Source of the DNA: Candidatus Berkelbacteria bacterium
GTDB taxonomy: Bacteria > Patescibacteriota > UBA1384 > XYA2-FULL-43-10 > CAINNR01
DNA: 32,626 nt
NCBI GenBank assembly: GCA_026397235.1
Contig: JAPLVG010000022.1
Span: 30,624 to 63,249 of the forward strand
Reading direction: 5' to 3'
Below the pieces are notes generated by a model. The model did no database searches and was not told the origin of the DNA. It saw only the letters and a program-made list of their open reading frames with translations. This document shows, piece by piece, positions 13,569-20,425 of this stretch. Numbering within the stretch: position 1 is the stretch's first letter; each line of letters starts with the position of its first letter. Both the position numbers and the translations under genes were made by a program.

Positions 13569-14447
13569 ATGGAAGCAGTGCTAATTATCGTGGCGATAGT
13601 CTCAGTTATTTGTTTTGTGATTGGACTAATCAAGCCAACGTTTTTTTCGTTTTTGTTTCGAAGCCATACTTGTCGGCTGATAATCGGCCCAACTTTTTTT
13701 CTGATCGCTGTCGTTTCCTTAATTTTAGTTGGTGTTTTTTACGGCAACAATAGTAATAAAAATAGCAACAATAATAGTAACACCAAATCTGCTGAAAAGC
13801 CGACTGTCAAAGAAATGAAGAATTGGTCGGGTTATGTGAAATATGGATTGGAAAATTCCATGACTTCCGTTAGCGGTGATTGGACTGTCCCAAGTGTCCA
13901 ACCCAGTTCCAAAATTCAGACTGCATCTAATTGGATCGGTATTGGCGGCTATGCTACTACCGGGCTGATTCAAATCGCAACCCAATCGATTGCTGGACCA
14001 AGTGGTGGCACGCCGGGTACTTTATATGATGCTGTTTGGGAATGCTTACCAAACCCCAGTGTTTTAATCACGGATTTTAAAATTAATGCTGGGGATAAAA
14101 TCTCGGCTAGCATCAAAAAAACAGATGCGCTTTGGACGATGTCATTGAAAAATAACAATACGGGGCAAACTTTTGAAAAAACTACGGCTTGTGCGACCGA
14201 TGGAAGCACGGCTGAATGGGTTCTGGAAAAACCTCCAATCGGAGTCCAGACGTCCTTTAAGTTGGACATAATGCCTAGTTTTAGCCCGACAACTTTTTCC
14301 AGTCTTTTGGTCAACGGTTCTGTCCCTGGGTGGTCAAATATGATTGAGGTTCGTTTGGAAGATGATAATAATCAAATAATCGCTTCTCCAAACGAAACTT
14401 TAAGCCAAAACGGTCAGGAATTTACAATACAGGATGTTAGAAAATAG
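13569..14447 (+). CDS. Membrane-anchored G1 (eqolisin-type) glutamic peptidase
   Basis: 292 aa from ATG 13569; the track start at 13410 precedes the promoter. Two transmembrane helices (~2-24, ~37-58) and an Asn/Ser-rich linker lead to a beta-sandwich domain outside the membrane. Family landmarks of the fungal scytalidoglutamic peptidase group are visible: NWSGYV (~85-90), VSGDWTVPSV, NWIGIGG, LIQIATQ with a Gln near 135, WECLPNP, AGDKISASIK and STAEWVLEKPP with a Glu near 216. Q and E form the catalytic dyad in this family. The enzymes act on proteins at acid pH. G1 members are uncommon in bacteria. The gene lies between 18-nt direct repeats, so horizontal gain is plausible. Confidence 0.82.
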   Translation: MEAVLIIVAIVSVICFVIGLIKPTFFSFLFRSHTCRLIIGPTFFLIAVVSLILVGVFYGNNSNKNSNNNSNTKSAEKPTVKEMKNWSGYVKYGLENSMTSVSGDWTVPSVQPSSKIQTASNWIGIGGYATTGLIQIATQSIAGPSGGTPGTLYDAVWECLPNPSVLITDFKINAGDKISASIKKTDALWTMSLKNNNTGQTFEKTTACATDGSTAEWVLEKPPIGVQTSFKLDIMPSFSPTTFSSLLVNGSVPGWSNMIEVRLEDDNNQIIASPNETLSQNGQEFTIQDVRK

Positions 14448-14499
14448 AATACAAGGGTGTTGTTTAGTCAGAAATTACAACGACAGTAGTAAACAAAGA

Positions 14500-14517
14500 G
14501 TTCTAGCGTTCTCCGCT
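14500..14517 (+). repeat. Direct repeat, right of the G1 peptidase gene
   Basis: GTTCTAGCGTTCTCCGCT, 17/18 match to 13371-13388. Confidence 0.6.
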
Positions 14518-14531
14518 GTATGTCGTCATAA

Positions 14532-14560
14532 AACAAAATAGCTATCGGGCTATTTTTGTT
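14532..14560. terminator. Intrinsic terminator
   Basis: AACAAAATAGC and GCTATTTTTGTT pair around TATCGG, about 85 nt after the peptidase stop. Confidence 0.8.
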
Positions 14561-14567
14561 TATCATA

Positions 14568-14595
14568 TTGACATTTTCCAAACAAAGAGTATTTT
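14568..14595 (+). promoter_or_regulatory. Promoter of the SPFH gene
   Basis: TTGACA (14568-14573), 16-nt spacer, TATTTT (14590-14595). The -10 is weak; GAAGGAAC follows as ribosome site before ATG 14631. Confidence 0.55.
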
Positions 14596-14630
14596 CTGAA
14601 TTAGAAATAATATAAAAAGAAGGAACTATT

Positions 14631-15383
14631 ATGCCGTATGAAACAATTGGAATTGTGGTATTTGTTCTTTTAGTTTTGTCGCTACGGGTTGTCCAGCAAT
14701 TTCAAAAAGCGGTAATTTTTCGTTTAGGTAAAGTTGTCGGCGAACGAAATCCCGGCTGGCGAATCATTATCCCGATTATTGACAGAATGGTTAAAGTTTC
14801 AATGCAAATTGTTACTATGCCGGTACCGTCGCAAAAAATTATTACCAAAGACAATGTTTCAATTGATGTTGCTGCCGTTGCCTATTTCCAAGTAGTTGAT
14901 GCAACAAAATCGTTGGTGGCAATTCAAAATGTTTATTCGGCTGTCAATCAAATTGCTCAGACAACCGTTCGAAACATCGTTGGTCAATTTTCACTTGATG
15001 AAGTATTGTCAGAAACAGTAAAAATTAATCAGAAAGTTAAGAATATCATTGACACCCATACAGAATCTTGGGGTGTGGCTGTTCGGACTGTTGAAATTAA
15101 AGATATTCAACTTCCTGACACAATGCAGCGAGCGATGGCAAAACAGGCCGAAGCAGAGCGGGAAAAAAGAGCGAAAATTATCGCTGCTGAAGGCGAATAT
15201 TTATCGGCTGATAAGCTGGGCAAAGCCGCAGATATCATTTCCAAACATCCAGTTGCGCTCCAGCTTCGAAACCTGCAAGTTCTTTCTGAAATTGCAGTCG
15301 AGAAAAATTCGACAATCGTTTTCCCACAAAATCTTTTTTCCAACATTGAAAGCATTAAAAAATTCGTCGAACAAGAAAAGTGA
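14631..15383 (+). CDS. SPFH/stomatin-like membrane protein (slipin type)
   Basis: 250 aa: one N-terminal membrane segment ([16 protein letters not shown]), then the SPFH domain with [53 protein letters not shown] and [15 protein letters not shown], then a charged coiled coil ([21 protein letters not shown]). This matches bacterial slipin/stomatin proteins, which form membrane scaffolds and microdomains. The NfeD-type protease that often accompanies slipins is absent here. ATG follows AAGGAAC. It is monocistronic, between a promoter and a dispersed repeat with terminator. Confidence 0.92.
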   Translation: MPYETIGIVVFVLLVLSLRVVQQFQKAVIFRLGKVVGERNPGWRIIIPIIDRMVKVSMQIVTMPVPSQKIITKDNVSIDVAAVAYFQVVDATKSLVAIQNVYSAVNQIAQTTVRNIVGQFSLDEVLSETVKINQKVKNIIDTHTESWGVAVRTVEIKDIQLPDTMQRAMAKQAEAEREKRAKIIAAEGEYLSADKLGKAADIISKHPVALQLRNLQVLSEIAVEKNSTIVFPQNLFSNIESIKKFVEQEK

Positions 15384-15391
15384 CGCTCCGC

Positions 15392-15491
15392 GTCATCCCG
15401 AACTTGATTCGGGGTCCACTAATAGCCCGCCTGCAACGCTCGATGCGTAGTATCTGCGGGCAGGTAGATTCCCGACTAGATCAAGAATGAC
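15392..15491. repeat. ~100-bp dispersed MITE/REP-like repeat
   Basis: Begins GTCAT and ends ATGAC, with imperfect inverted ends (TCCCGAACTTGATTCGGG against CCCGACTAGATCAAG) and an inner stem of CCCGCCTGCA with TGCGGGCAGG. Partial matches occur at 2201-2226 and 19684-19695 (GGCGGGCAGG). It has the look of a non-autonomous palindromic repeat. Confidence 0.6.
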
Positions 15492-15494
15492 AAA

Positions 15495-15524
15495 GAAAAA
15501 CGGGTTCTTCGGGATTCGTTTTTC
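15495..15524. terminator. Intrinsic terminator (UUCG-type loop)
   Basis: GAAAAACG pairs with CGTTTTTC, inner GTT/GGAT around CTTC. It ends the SPFH gene side. Confidence 0.7.
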
Positions 15525-15538
15525 TTATTTCCATGAAT

Positions 15539-15564
15539 AAAAAAATGCCAGCGGGGTGCTGGCA
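15539..15564 (-). terminator. Intrinsic terminator (minus strand)
   Basis: TGCCAGC-ACCCC-GCTGGCA then a run of seven T on the minus strand. It lies about 22 nt after the stop of the frame-corrected gene at 15587, supporting that reading. Confidence 0.85.
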
Positions 15565-15586
15565 AACTGTGGTGGTCGGAAGCTCA

Positions 15587-15977
15587 TTACTGTGGCGGGG
15601 CCGGGTTATGCATGTCCCATTCGGACAGCGCCGCCTGGTAGGGGATACAGGCCTTAACGGCGAACTTCTCGGCAATTCTTGCCAGTAGCCGCGGAGCGAA
15701 TGATCGGTGAGTCTTCCCGGCAGTTGTGGTCAACCATACCCCTGGCCTCGGCTCTGGCCATCTGTGCGACGACGGGTGGCACGTAGTTTGGCTCTCCGCC
15801 CACTGGGATCAGAGCAGAGATCAGCAGGGCGACTGCGACGTCTGCTGTCATCTGGTTGGTCTTTTCGACCGACCCGTCTGACGCGTCGAGGATCAACCGG
15901 TCAACCTCCAGTACGACTTTGTCAACCAGTTTCTGCCGCTTGCACTCTCTAGCTTGCTGCGCATCAGGGTCAAACAT
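15587..15977 (-). CDS. Hypothetical protein, GC-richer, with an apparent frameshift
   Basis: The first ~88 codons (MFDPDAQQARECKRQK... MTADVAVALLISALIPVGG... MARAEARGMVDHNC) are in one frame. After the GGG at 15716-15718 the coding character moves to the +1 frame, reading APRLLARIAEKFAVK and PYQAALSEWDMHNPAPPQ to TAA at 15587. The track ORF instead ends at 15654 with a non-coding-looking tail. A single extra G explains it (mutation, sequencing error or programmed shift). A TTGAAA-N17-TATAAT promoter, AGGAAG ribosome site and terminator frame the gene. Product is soluble with one hydrophobic patch; no family recognised. Codon use is GC-richer than its neighbours, as in the ORF at 5673. Confidence 0.65.
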
Positions 15978-16006
15978 GGCGCACTTCCTTTTCGGATTGT
16001 GCCAGG

Positions 16007-16035
16007 ATTATACTACTTTAGTCCGTTTTTTTCAA
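16007..16035 (-). promoter_or_regulatory. Promoter of the 15587-15977 gene
   Basis: On the minus strand TTGAAA (16035-16030), 17-nt spacer, TATAAT (16012-16007). It overlaps the 3' end of the DUF2752 gene. Confidence 0.8.
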
Positions 16036-16392
16036 TAGTTTAATAACATTGGTCGCAAAGATTACCAGTACCGTTGCAACCACTAAAAAGATCAAGTGGT
16101 TGTAACTGTAAGCACCTACGAAATCTCCGTGCATTAGCCGCGACATTGCTCGGGTTAGGCCGCATCCTGGACATAGACAGTGAGCAAAGAATCCGGTTTC
16201 TGGACAATGGCCGCGATAAATCCAGGGCAAAACAAATCGTCGCCAAATGCAAGGAATTCCTATGCGGTTCAAAAAAGCTGTCGGGATAATTGCCAGCGCC
16301 AGTAAAACGACACTGAAATTAATCACGACAGCTCTTGGAGAGCCTAAACTCAAAAATTCAACGAGAGTATTTTTTTTGCTTATTCTACCCAC
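16018..16392 (-). CDS. DUF2752 family small membrane protein
   Basis: 124 aa from GTG 16392. Two membrane segments (VVINFSVVLLALAIIPTAFL and HLIFLVVATVLVIFATNVI) flank the family motif CPGCGLTRAMSRLMHGDFVG, with further cysteines upstream (HCPETGFFAHCLCPGCG). The family has no assigned function. The start lies inside the end of the TM2 gene (13-nt overlap), so the two are translationally coupled, a pairing often seen because TM2 and DUF2752 proteins frequently neighbour each other. Confidence 0.85.
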   Translation of the reverse strand: MGRISKKNTLVEFLSLGSPRAVVINFSVVLLALAIIPTAFLNRIGIPCIWRRFVLPWIYRGHCPETGFFAHCLCPGCGLTRAMSRLMHGDFVGAYSYNHLIFLVVATVLVIFATNVIKLLKKTD

Positions 16393-16667
16393 TCAACACC
16401 AGGAAAGTCTTTTTTCATAGCGATCATGATGATATCAATAATCCACCAAATTCCACAACCACCGGCGGTGATAAGTTTCAAAATTCCTAAACCAATTTGA
16501 CCCATCATGAATCGGTCAACTCCAAGTTGTCCTAAAAGGATTGACAACACGAGTGTCAAAACCCAGTTAAGTTTCTTTGTGCCACCGGCAGCTGGTGCGG
16601 TTACCGGTTCTGGATTCGCAGCTGGTGCTGCTTCCTCTTTTTTCTCCTCAGCTTTTTCTTCAGGCAT
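16380..16667 (-). CDS. TM2 domain protein
   Basis: 95 aa. An acidic/Ala-Pro-rich N-terminal tail (residues 1-30, PEEKAEEKKEEAAPAANPEP) precedes two membrane helices joined by the TM2 signature: LVLSILLGQLGVDRFMMGQIGLG, then GGCGIWWIIDIIMIAMKK. The central DRF motif replaces the receptor-like DRY. Function in bacteria is unknown. ATG follows AGGAGG. Confidence 0.9.
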   Translation of the reverse strand: MPEEKAEEKKEEAAPAANPEPVTAPAAGGTKKLNWVLTLVLSILLGQLGVDRFMMGQIGLGILKLITAGGCGIWWIIDIIMIAMKKDFPGVEWVE

Positions 16668-16701
16668 TTTCCTCCTGTTTAATTATTTTTCTCTTTACGC
16701 T

Positions 16702-16730
16702 ATTATTATATCAGATATTTTTGCCGTCAA
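16702..16730 (-). promoter_or_regulatory. Promoter of the TM2-DUF2752 pair
   Basis: Minus strand TTGACG (16730-16725), then AATAAT at 17-nt spacing (16707-16702); a better TATAAT (16710-16705) is only 14 nt away. Either could be used. Confidence 0.55.
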
Positions 16731-16839
16731 GCAAATTTATGATAAACTACTAATATACTAATCTCTCTAATATACGAATAGGAAATGAATTTCATTGGTA
16801 AATTAGATAAATTCGTAATTTAGTAGGAGAGGAGGGCAA

Positions 16840-17241
16840 ACGCCCGACTGTATTTTTTGTAAAATTGTCGCAGGTATTATCCCAGCCTATAAAATTTATG
16901 AAGATGAGGAACTTTTAGCTTTCCTCGATATTATGCCAGTTCGCCCAGGACACACTTTAGTGATTTCAAAAAAACATTTTGCTAATATTCTAGAAACTCC
17001 AGCGGAACTATCAAGTAAAATGTTAGAGCTGGCAAAGAAAATCGGCAAACATATTATCGAAGAGTTTGGTGCTGATGGAATAAACATCACTAATAACACT
17101 CATGCTGCTGCCGGCCAATCAGTTTTGCATGTTCATTTTCATATTATCCCGCGCGACGAAAATGATGGCCTTCAGCCTTGGCCACACAAAGAATATGCTC
17201 CCGGCCAAGCCGAAACAATTGCTGCAAAGTTATCTATTTAG
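16840..17241 (+). CDS. HIT family nucleotide-binding protein, apparent ACG start
   Basis: 133 aa. The track begins at an internal Met (16933) and loses the conserved N-terminus (CIFCKIVAGIIPAYKIYEDE). Upstream the frame is open back to TAA, with no ATG, GTG or TTG; ACG at 16840 sits 4 nt after GGAGG and would give M-P-D-C-I-F-C, the usual start of such proteins. The HIT triad is HVHFHIIP near the C-terminus, and DIMPVRPGHTLVISKKH is typical. HIT proteins hydrolyse nucleoside phosphoramidates or dinucleotides in the cytoplasm. The start is either a rare near-cognate codon or a point error. Confidence 0.88.
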   Translation, partial: TPDCIFCKIVAGIIPAYKIYEDEELLAFLDIMPVRPGHTLVISKKHFANILETPAELSSKMLELAKKIGKHIIEEFGADGINITNNTHAAAGQSVLHVHFHIIPRDENDGLQPWPHKEYAPGQAETIAAKLSI

Positions 17242-17271
17242 CAAAAAATTTAACAATATTTAGAGGGTACT

Positions 17272-17649
17272 ATGAGTGAAGTAGAAAGACCTGCTCCTGG
17301 CTATGATGAGCTAACGCCCGAGGCAAGAAAATTTCACGATGAAAAAACTCAATCACTGGCTGAGCCGCAACCTGTGCAATCAGAGATTGGCCAAAATAAA
17401 CTTGGGTTATCGCCAGGAGAGATTCGGTTAAGTACGGAGGCGAAGGATGATTTGGCTGAAAAAAGGATGTGGCCAGATGATATAAAAGCCTCAGAAGATC
17501 GAAAGCGAATACTCGACATTCAAAATATGAGAGAGCTAGCGACAGGGATGAGAATGCACAATGTGCTTAATATGCCGGAGGAACAAGCCAATCGTCTGGC
17601 AGATATATTGGAAGAGCAGGCAGACAAACTTGAGCAGGAATCAAAATAG
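17272..17649 (+). CDS. Small hydrophilic helical protein, unknown
   Basis: 125 aa, no membrane segment. Begins SEVERPAPGYDELTPEARKF and ends in an acidic helix (EEQANRLADILEEQADKLEQE). ATG follows AGAGGG. It lies 30 nt after the HIT gene and may be co-transcribed; it converges on the isomerase gene with 2 nt between stops. I recognise no family. The style (Pro/Gly-rich start, charged helices) resembles the hypothetical proteins at 1273, 20636 and 30382. Confidence 0.75.
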   Translation: MSEVERPAPGYDELTPEARKFHDEKTQSLAEPQPVQSEIGQNKLGLSPGEIRLSTEAKDDLAEKRMWPDDIKASEDRKRILDIQNMRELATGMRMHNVLNMPEEQANRLADILEEQADKLEQESK

Positions 17650-17651
17650 TT

Positions 17652-18773
17652 TTATAGTTTTTTGATCTCTTCGATTGTGATGTTTTTGGAGTTGGTGACG
17701 GCAGGTTCATCAAAAGGATTCACACCGCGGAGAGTTGCCGAATAAAACGCTACCAATTGCCAGAAAGACAGAAGTTCGCCGACGACTTGGTTGCTCATTT
17801 CCGGCAGTTCAATTGTAACGTTTGGAATTTTTAGTCGATCGGCCTCAGTTTTAGTACCATGATATTCAGCCAAAAGCGCTTGCTGGTAGGAAATATCATC
17901 CAATTTTTTTAGTTCTAGACCTTTTAAATTCAAGTCGGCGATTTCAGTTGGAACTGAGATTTTTTTGTCGTCATTCCAAGTTTTCACGGTAATGAAAGTG
18001 CCAATGACATTTTTTCGGCCGCCAAAAAATCGTTGGTTGGTGTGATGTTGACACTCTGGCGCTTCGGAAAAATAAAATGTTTGGCCGCGGCTATTTTTGC
18101 AAACTGACTCGTGCATTAGTTGAACTATCAAAGTTCTAAAGTCAGACAAAATCCAGGAGTAAGCCGAAACATAAACTTCAACGAAACCCTTGTGTTCCAA
18201 ATCAAAATAGTATTTTGCTAGGCTCCAAGCCTCTTTTTTGTATTTGTAACCGGAGGAAATGCCGGCAGCAATTTCATCAATTTTACATCCGACCAGCAGT
18301 GCCGGGAATAACCCGGCAGTTGTTGCTCCGGAGTATCGGCCGGAAATATTTGGGTGCTCAACAATTTGCCAGTTCATTTTGTTGGCTATTTGCCGCAACG
18401 CACCCTCTTCTGCTTCTGTCACAACAATAACTTTATAACCAGTAAAATCCATCAGTGATTCGATAACGCCTAAAGTATTACCTGATTTAGAAATCGCGAT
18501 GACGACAGTATTATCAATTTTACACTGACTTTTTACTTTTCTCAGAAGCGCCGGATCCATTGAATCGACGATGAAAGTATTTTTTTCAGTACAAATTGTG
18601 TAGGCCCGAAAACTGGTAACTGACCCGCCGTTGCCAATAATAACAACATTATCAAATTCAAAATCAATCTTCGCGGCTTCGCGTTTTAGATAATCGATAT
18701 CTTCCTTATAATCAAAATACTGAGACCAATCTTCCGGAACATTATCATAAATTTTTAGATCATGGAATTTCAT
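17652..18773 (-). CDS. SIS-type phosphoglucose/phosphomannose isomerase
   Basis: 373 aa. The N-terminal SIS domain carries VVIIGNGGSVTSFRAY and AISKSGNTLGVIES (phosphosugar-binding loop). The second domain contains MHESVCKNSRGQTFYFSEAPE with a likely catalytic Glu, QHHTNQRFFGG, and the family ending YSATLRGVNPFDEPAVTNSK. Such enzymes isomerise glucose 6-phosphate to fructose 6-phosphate, and some also mannose 6-phosphate. It probably serves glycolysis and supplies sugar precursors for the glycan locus downstream. No clear ribosome site; the leader contains ACACAG tandem repeats. Confidence 0.88.
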   Translation of the reverse strand: MKFHDLKIYDNVPEDWSQYFDYKEDIDYLKREAAKIDFEFDNVVIIGNGGSVTSFRAYTICTEKNTFIVDSMDPALLRKVKSQCKIDNTVVIAISKSGNTLGVIESLMDFTGYKVIVVTEAEEGALRQIANKMNWQIVEHPNISGRYSGATTAGLFPALLVGCKIDEIAAGISSGYKYKKEAWSLAKYYFDLEHKGFVEVYVSAYSWILSDFRTLIVQLMHESVCKNSRGQTFYFSEAPECQHHTNQRFFGGRKNVIGTFITVKTWNDDKKISVPTEIADLNLKGLELKKLDDISYQQALLAEYHGTKTEADRLKIPNVTIELPEMSNQVVGELLSFWQLVAFYSATLRGVNPFDEPAVTNSKNITIEEIKKL

Positions 18774-18778
18774 AAACT

Positions 18779-18822
18779 ACACAGATTAATTACACAGAAT
18801 AAACACAGAATAAACACAGAAA
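18779..18822. repeat. Tandem ACACAGAATAA repeats in the isomerase leader
   Basis: ACACAG occurs four times in 44 nt, the last three at 11-nt spacing (ACACAGAATAA units). The array lies directly upstream of the isomerase ATG on the minus strand (reads TTATTCTGTGT). Confidence 0.7.
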
Positions 18823-18857
18823 AATACAACTATTTAAATCATACAGCAGAATTTGGC

Positions 18858-18886
18858 TTGAGTAAACCGGCAAAATTTGCTATAAT
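18858..18886 (+). promoter_or_regulatory. Promoter of the 66-aa membrane protein gene
   Basis: TTGAGT (18858-18863), 17-nt spacer, TATAAT (18881-18886). Confidence 0.85.
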
Positions 18887-18916
18887 CGAACAAGGAAAAC
18901 TGAAAGGGGAATATAC

Positions 18917-19117
18917 ATGACCGCATTTGCTTGTGCTGTTGTTGTGTTGTTCGTACTGTTAGTGATTTCGGAATTGATCAATGATAATGAGTCCGAGGCA
19001 ATCAAAGATCACCTGGAAAATGTTGTTGGTTTGCCAGGATTTCTTTCGCCGTTCGCAGTGGCCGTTTGGTGGCTGCTTGCGGTTGTCAAAGTTTTTCCTC
19101 GGATGCTGGATGTCTAG
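18917..19117 (+). CDS. 66-aa two-helix membrane protein, unknown
   Basis: ATG 18917 follows GGGG with 7-nt spacing, behind a consensus promoter. Two hydrophobic helices (AFACAVVVLFVLLVISELI at the N-terminus, FAVAVWWLLAVVKVF at the C-terminus) flank an acidic polar segment (NDNESEAIKDHLENVV). An intrinsic terminator starts 13 nt after the stop and its U-run touches the 5' end of tRNA-Gly. A small membrane peptide, conceivably toxin-like, but no family is recognised. Confidence 0.6.
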   Translation: MTAFACAVVVLFVLLVISELINDNESEAIKDHLENVVGLPGFLSPFAVAVWWLLAVVKVFPRMLDV

Positions 19118-19130
19118 TTTTGTGTACATT

Positions 19131-19157
19131 TGGCGGCCAACCGCCGCCACTTTTTTT
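19131..19157 (+). terminator. Intrinsic terminator abutting tRNA-Gly
   Basis: TGGCGGC-CAACC-GCCGCCA (7 bp) then C and seven T. The last T is directly before the tRNA 5' base, so partial read-through may supply the tRNA. Confidence 0.8.
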
Positions 19158-19231
19158 GCGGGTGTGGTTCATCGGTAGAATGTATCCTTCCCAAGGATAA
19201 GAGGGCGGTTCGACTCCGCTCACCCGCTCCA
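19158..19231 (+). tRNA. tRNA-Gly (CCC)
   Basis: Acceptor GCGGGTG/CACCCGC, U73, encoded CCA. Anticodon arm TATCC-TTCCCAA-GGATA gives CCC. No separate promoter is visible. Confidence 0.94.
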
Positions 19232-19237
19232 AAAATA

Positions 19238-19310
19238 GAACTGAGAATTTAGATTTGAGAGTTTAGAAGAAAATGATAATTTATTTCCCCGAGCTCTAAA
19301 TTCTTAGTTC
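19238..19310. repeat. Inverted repeat between tRNA genes
   Basis: GAACTGAGAATTTAGA and TCTAAATTCTTAGTTC (15/16, the other a G-U) surround a 41-nt loop. Not a typical terminator; possibly a processing or mobile-element hairpin. Confidence 0.6.
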
Positions 19311-19324
19311 TCAAAACTATTCTT

Positions 19325-19488
19325 GCCGATGTAGCTCAGTTGGTAGTCCAGCCTTTTGCCGCCTTAGCTCAGTTGGTAGAGCAGCACTTTCGTAAAGTGA
19401 AGGTCCCGGGTTTGAGTCCCGGAGGCGGCTCCAAAAAGCTGGATTCGTAAAGTGAAGGTCGGCGGTTCAGCCCCGCCCATCGGCTCCA
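19325..19488 (+). pseudogene. tRNA-Thr remnant interrupted by a complete tRNA-Thr
   Basis: The outer halves are GCCGATGTAGCTCAGTTGGT (from 19325) and TTCGTAAAGTGAAGGTC plus the T-arm and CATCGGCTCCA (to 19488), with matching acceptor GCCGATG/CATCGGC. Nine bases spanning the D-stem end and the 5' anticodon stem are replaced by TCCAGCCTTTT, a full tRNA-Thr, and AAAAGCTGGA; the two flanks are near-perfect inverted repeats. The outer T-loop (TTCAGCC) is non-standard. The outer tRNA is probably dead unless it is rescued by processing. Confidence 0.75.
19358..19433 (+). tRNA. tRNA-Thr (CGT)
   Basis: Acceptor GCCGCCT/AGGCGGC, U73, encoded CCA. Anticodon loop TTCGTAA in stem GCACT/AGTGA (outermost pair mismatched) gives CGT. 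T-arm CCGGG-TTTGAGT-CCCGG. It lies wholly inside the outer remnant. Confidence 0.92.
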
Positions 19489-19511
19489 AACAAAATTTTT
19501 TTTTCACAAAA

Positions 19512-19537
19512 AAACCACCGAATCGGTGGTTTTTTTA
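19512..19537 (+). terminator. Intrinsic terminator of the tRNA-Thr locus
   Basis: AAACCACCG-AAT-CGGTGGTTT then T-run. Confidence 0.88.
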
Positions 19538-19600
19538 ATCCGCTGCAATTTGTGCAATTTTGTCGGACTGTCCCTGATGTACCAGGGTTTTAGATATTAC

Positions 19601-19727
19601 GACTTACGCAATGGAGTTCAAACTTTCCCGTCTCGCCCGGCGCGAGCCGAGGCGGAAGTTTGTTCTCCAACACGCTCCCTCCAGAGGCGGGCAGGAAAGC
19701 GTGGTCTCCGTGGTTTTTGTGTAAGTC
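19601..19727. other. Structured GC-rich element (three-way junction fold), possible ncRNA or mobile repeat
   Basis: Outer stem GACTTAC/GTAAGTC closes two long hairpins: TGGAG/CTCCA with AAACTT/AAGTTT and an apical CTCG/CGAG; and CACGCT/AGCGTG. The segment CCCGTCTCG...CGAGCCG resembles the 41-nt insert in the tRNA-Asp remnant (10666-10706). It has no ORF with a ribosome site. The remaining 19538-19822 sequence shows only a small CCCTG/CAGGG hairpin (19572-19587). Confidence 0.5.
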
Positions 19728-19822
19728 ATAGGTATTTTCGATGTATCACGACTGATTAAGAAATTGCTTGAAATAATTTATAAAAAAGCACTAACAATAA
19801 CTATCTAATTATTTGTGACCAA

Positions 19823-19862
19823 GTATAACCGATTCTGCTCATATGGACGAAATCGGTTATAC
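19823..19862. repeat. Palindromic hairpin, left end of PaaX/Cas2-like module 2
   Basis: GTATAACCGATT and AATCGGTTATAC (12/12) enclose a 16-nt loop, ending 16 nt beyond the regulator's stop. Same architecture as 320-361, with different arm sequence. Confidence 0.85.
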
Positions 19863-19878
19863 AATTCAAACAATACCT

Positions 19879-20418
19879 TTAAACAATACTTTTTTTGAAT
19901 AAATTCAACAAATGAGCCTCAATATCGGTTTTGTCGACTCGAAGATAGGCGACATATTTTTGCAATTTGAGTTCGGAAATTATCAAATCAACCTGGTCGG
20001 CTTTTACAAAAGGACAAGCCCATAAACTTTTTTGAACTTGCTTGTAACCTATTTTCCTAATCGATCGACACAATTGTTGGCGTTTGAGAGATAAATTCTC
20101 AGGAATATCCCAAGAAAGCATCCTCCATTTTCCATCAATAACTTTTTCGTCAGAATTTTCCAATAATTTTATTTTGCCCTTGTTGGTTAAAACGATACTA
20201 TTGTTTTTGCGGTCAATTTGAATATATCCTCTGCGTTCAATACTTTTCAGGTTATTGTAATACCATTTAGTATGCCGTCGCGGATCGCCTTGTTGATAAT
20301 AAACACTGCGCTTATAAGCCTCGAAACTAAAAAGTTCATATCCCTCATCGAGAACATCGGCAATGCCTTTAAGAATTGCGATTGTGGTGTGCTTTAGTTT
20401 TTCAATATCAATCTTCAT
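19879..20418 (-). CDS. PaaX-like / Cas2-fold transcriptional regulator (copy 2)
   Basis: 179 aa, clearly paralogous to 369-893: the C-terminal half shares the block IGYKQVQKSLW-x-CPF-x-KA-x-QVDLII and DGKWR-x-LSWDIPE. The N-terminal winged helix (NLKSIERRGYIQIDRKNNSI) diverges more, consistent with a different DNA target, and its flanking hairpins do have different arms. On the minus strand TTGACT-N17-TAATAT lies within the upstream hairpin, with ATG 7 nt after the -10 box, so the hairpin is well placed as its own operator and the mRNA may be leaderless. Cas2-like nuclease activity is not implied; there is no CRISPR nearby. Confidence 0.75.
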   Translation of the reverse strand: MKIDIEKLKHTTIAILKGIADVLDEGYELFSFEAYKRSVYYQQGDPRRHTKWYYNNLKSIERRGYIQIDRKNNSIVLTNKGKIKLLENSDEKVIDGKWRMLSWDIPENLSLKRQQLCRSIRKIGYKQVQKSLWACPFVKADQVDLIISELKLQKYVAYLRVDKTDIEAHLLNLFKKSIV

Positions 20419-20425
20419 TAATTAT

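Noticed and set aside
15481-15675. 64-aa minus-strand ORF
   Set aside because: Third frame across the terminator and the end of the frameshifted gene; no start signals.
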